Shown here piece after piece: positions 5,015 to 5,168 of a stretch of DNA of 5,168 nucleotides. The stretch's first letter is position 1. Each line of letters opens with the position of its first letter. The notes under the pieces were generated by a model. It made no database searches, was not told the origin of the DNA, and worked only from the letters and a program-made list of their open reading frames with translations. Source of the stretch: Acidobacteriota bacterium. GTDB lineage: Bacteria; Acidobacteriota; Terriglobia; UBA7540. The position numbers were made by a program, and so were the translations under genes. Location of the stretch: positions 1 to 5,168 of the forward strand of contig JAKAWN010000470.1 in the NCBI GenBank assembly GCA_021827245.1, read 5' to 3'.

Positions 5015-5168
5015 TTAAGCGATTCCTGTGCTCTTGGTAAACCGACCATTGCCTTCGGCCAAGTTGGTGGCAATTGACAAGGCCGCACGATTTACCTGAT
5101 CTACCAGAAAGTAGTAGCCACGAGGAAAGGCCTCGGCTGTCGCCGCGACTTGGTCCGCAAAATCCACG
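5015..5168 (-). pseudogene. four-helix-bundle protein (23S rRNA intervening-sequence type), N-terminal fragment, runs off the window
   Basis: On the - strand, entering from the right edge, 50 residues are readable before a TAA at 5015-5017: VDFADQVAATAEAFPRGYYF, LVDQVNRAALSIATNLAEGN and then GRFTKSTGIA. FPRGYYFLxDQxNRAALSIAxNxAEGNGRFTK is the conserved core of the four-helix-bundle family that includes 23S rRNA intervening-sequence proteins. The family normally continues from GRFTK into a third and fourth helix. Here it is lost after K45 (about position 5033) and stops five residues later. The matching C-terminal part lies on the same strand at 4034-4189. The start codon lies outside the window. 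The family call is strong; the break is seen directly. Confidence 0.8.

Noticed and set aside
33..5021. 12-base match TGATTTTAAGCG at 33-44 and 5010-5021, possibly marking island ends
   Set aside because: About one 12-base match is expected by chance in a window this size, and neither copy sits at a feature boundary that needs it.
1..5168. CRISPR array, tRNA, rRNA or complete insertion sequence
   Set aside because: No regular repeat-spacer array, cloverleaf or rRNA-like segment was seen on reading, and no intact transposase or recombinase is encoded.

Overview
The window reads as an accessory island from a bacterial chromosome or a metagenomic contig. No housekeeping gene is present. The lineage cannot be fixed from the sequence. 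The N-termini of tyrosine recombinases starting MSVFRPRYRDKK and the 23S-rRNA-intervening-sequence-type four-helix-bundle proteins (FPRGYYF / AEGNGRFTK) are, from memory, common in Planctomycetota, Verrucomicrobiota and similar groups. That is a weak hint, not an identification. Base composition is uneven: the row 481-540 in the cyclase gene has 22 G+C of 60, and the row 2041-2100 in the methyltransferase gene has 40 of 60. This suggests genes of different origin.

Layout, left to right. (1) 1-254 is non-coding and carries two copies of a 14-base repeat exactly 60 bases apart. (2) 255-1654 is a two-gene unit: a divergent class III nucleotidyl-cyclase-like enzyme with both candidate metal-binding aspartates, then a small protein with one N-terminal membrane helix and a probable cytoplasmic beta-sandwich domain. 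The pairing resembles a signal-generating enzyme plus membrane effector, as in Pycsar antiphage systems, but no cyclic-nucleotide-binding domain is recognisable. (3) 1663-3007 is a COMT-like O-methyltransferase flanked on both sides by a short, related but non-identical remnant of the 5' end of a tyrosine recombinase gene. The methyltransferase joins each remnant by an ATGA stop/start overlap. (4) 3045-3902 is a protein with two homing-endonuclease-associated (HNH_repeat-type) repeats and a probable restriction-endonuclease-like C-terminal domain, starting at TTG. (5) 4034-5168 holds a complete MntA-HepT toxin-antitoxin pair (+ strand) between the C-terminal and N-terminal pieces of a four-helix-bundle protein gene on the - strand. 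The simplest reading is that the pair was inserted into that gene.

From 255 to 3902 all genes point the same way with gaps of 0-37 bases, so they may form one transcript. The cyclase pair, the nuclease-like protein and the toxin-antitoxin pair fit a defence or mobile-element cargo region. The strongest candidates for something undescribed are the cyclase plus one-helix membrane protein pair, and the pattern of recombinase 5' remnants left directly behind cargo genes.
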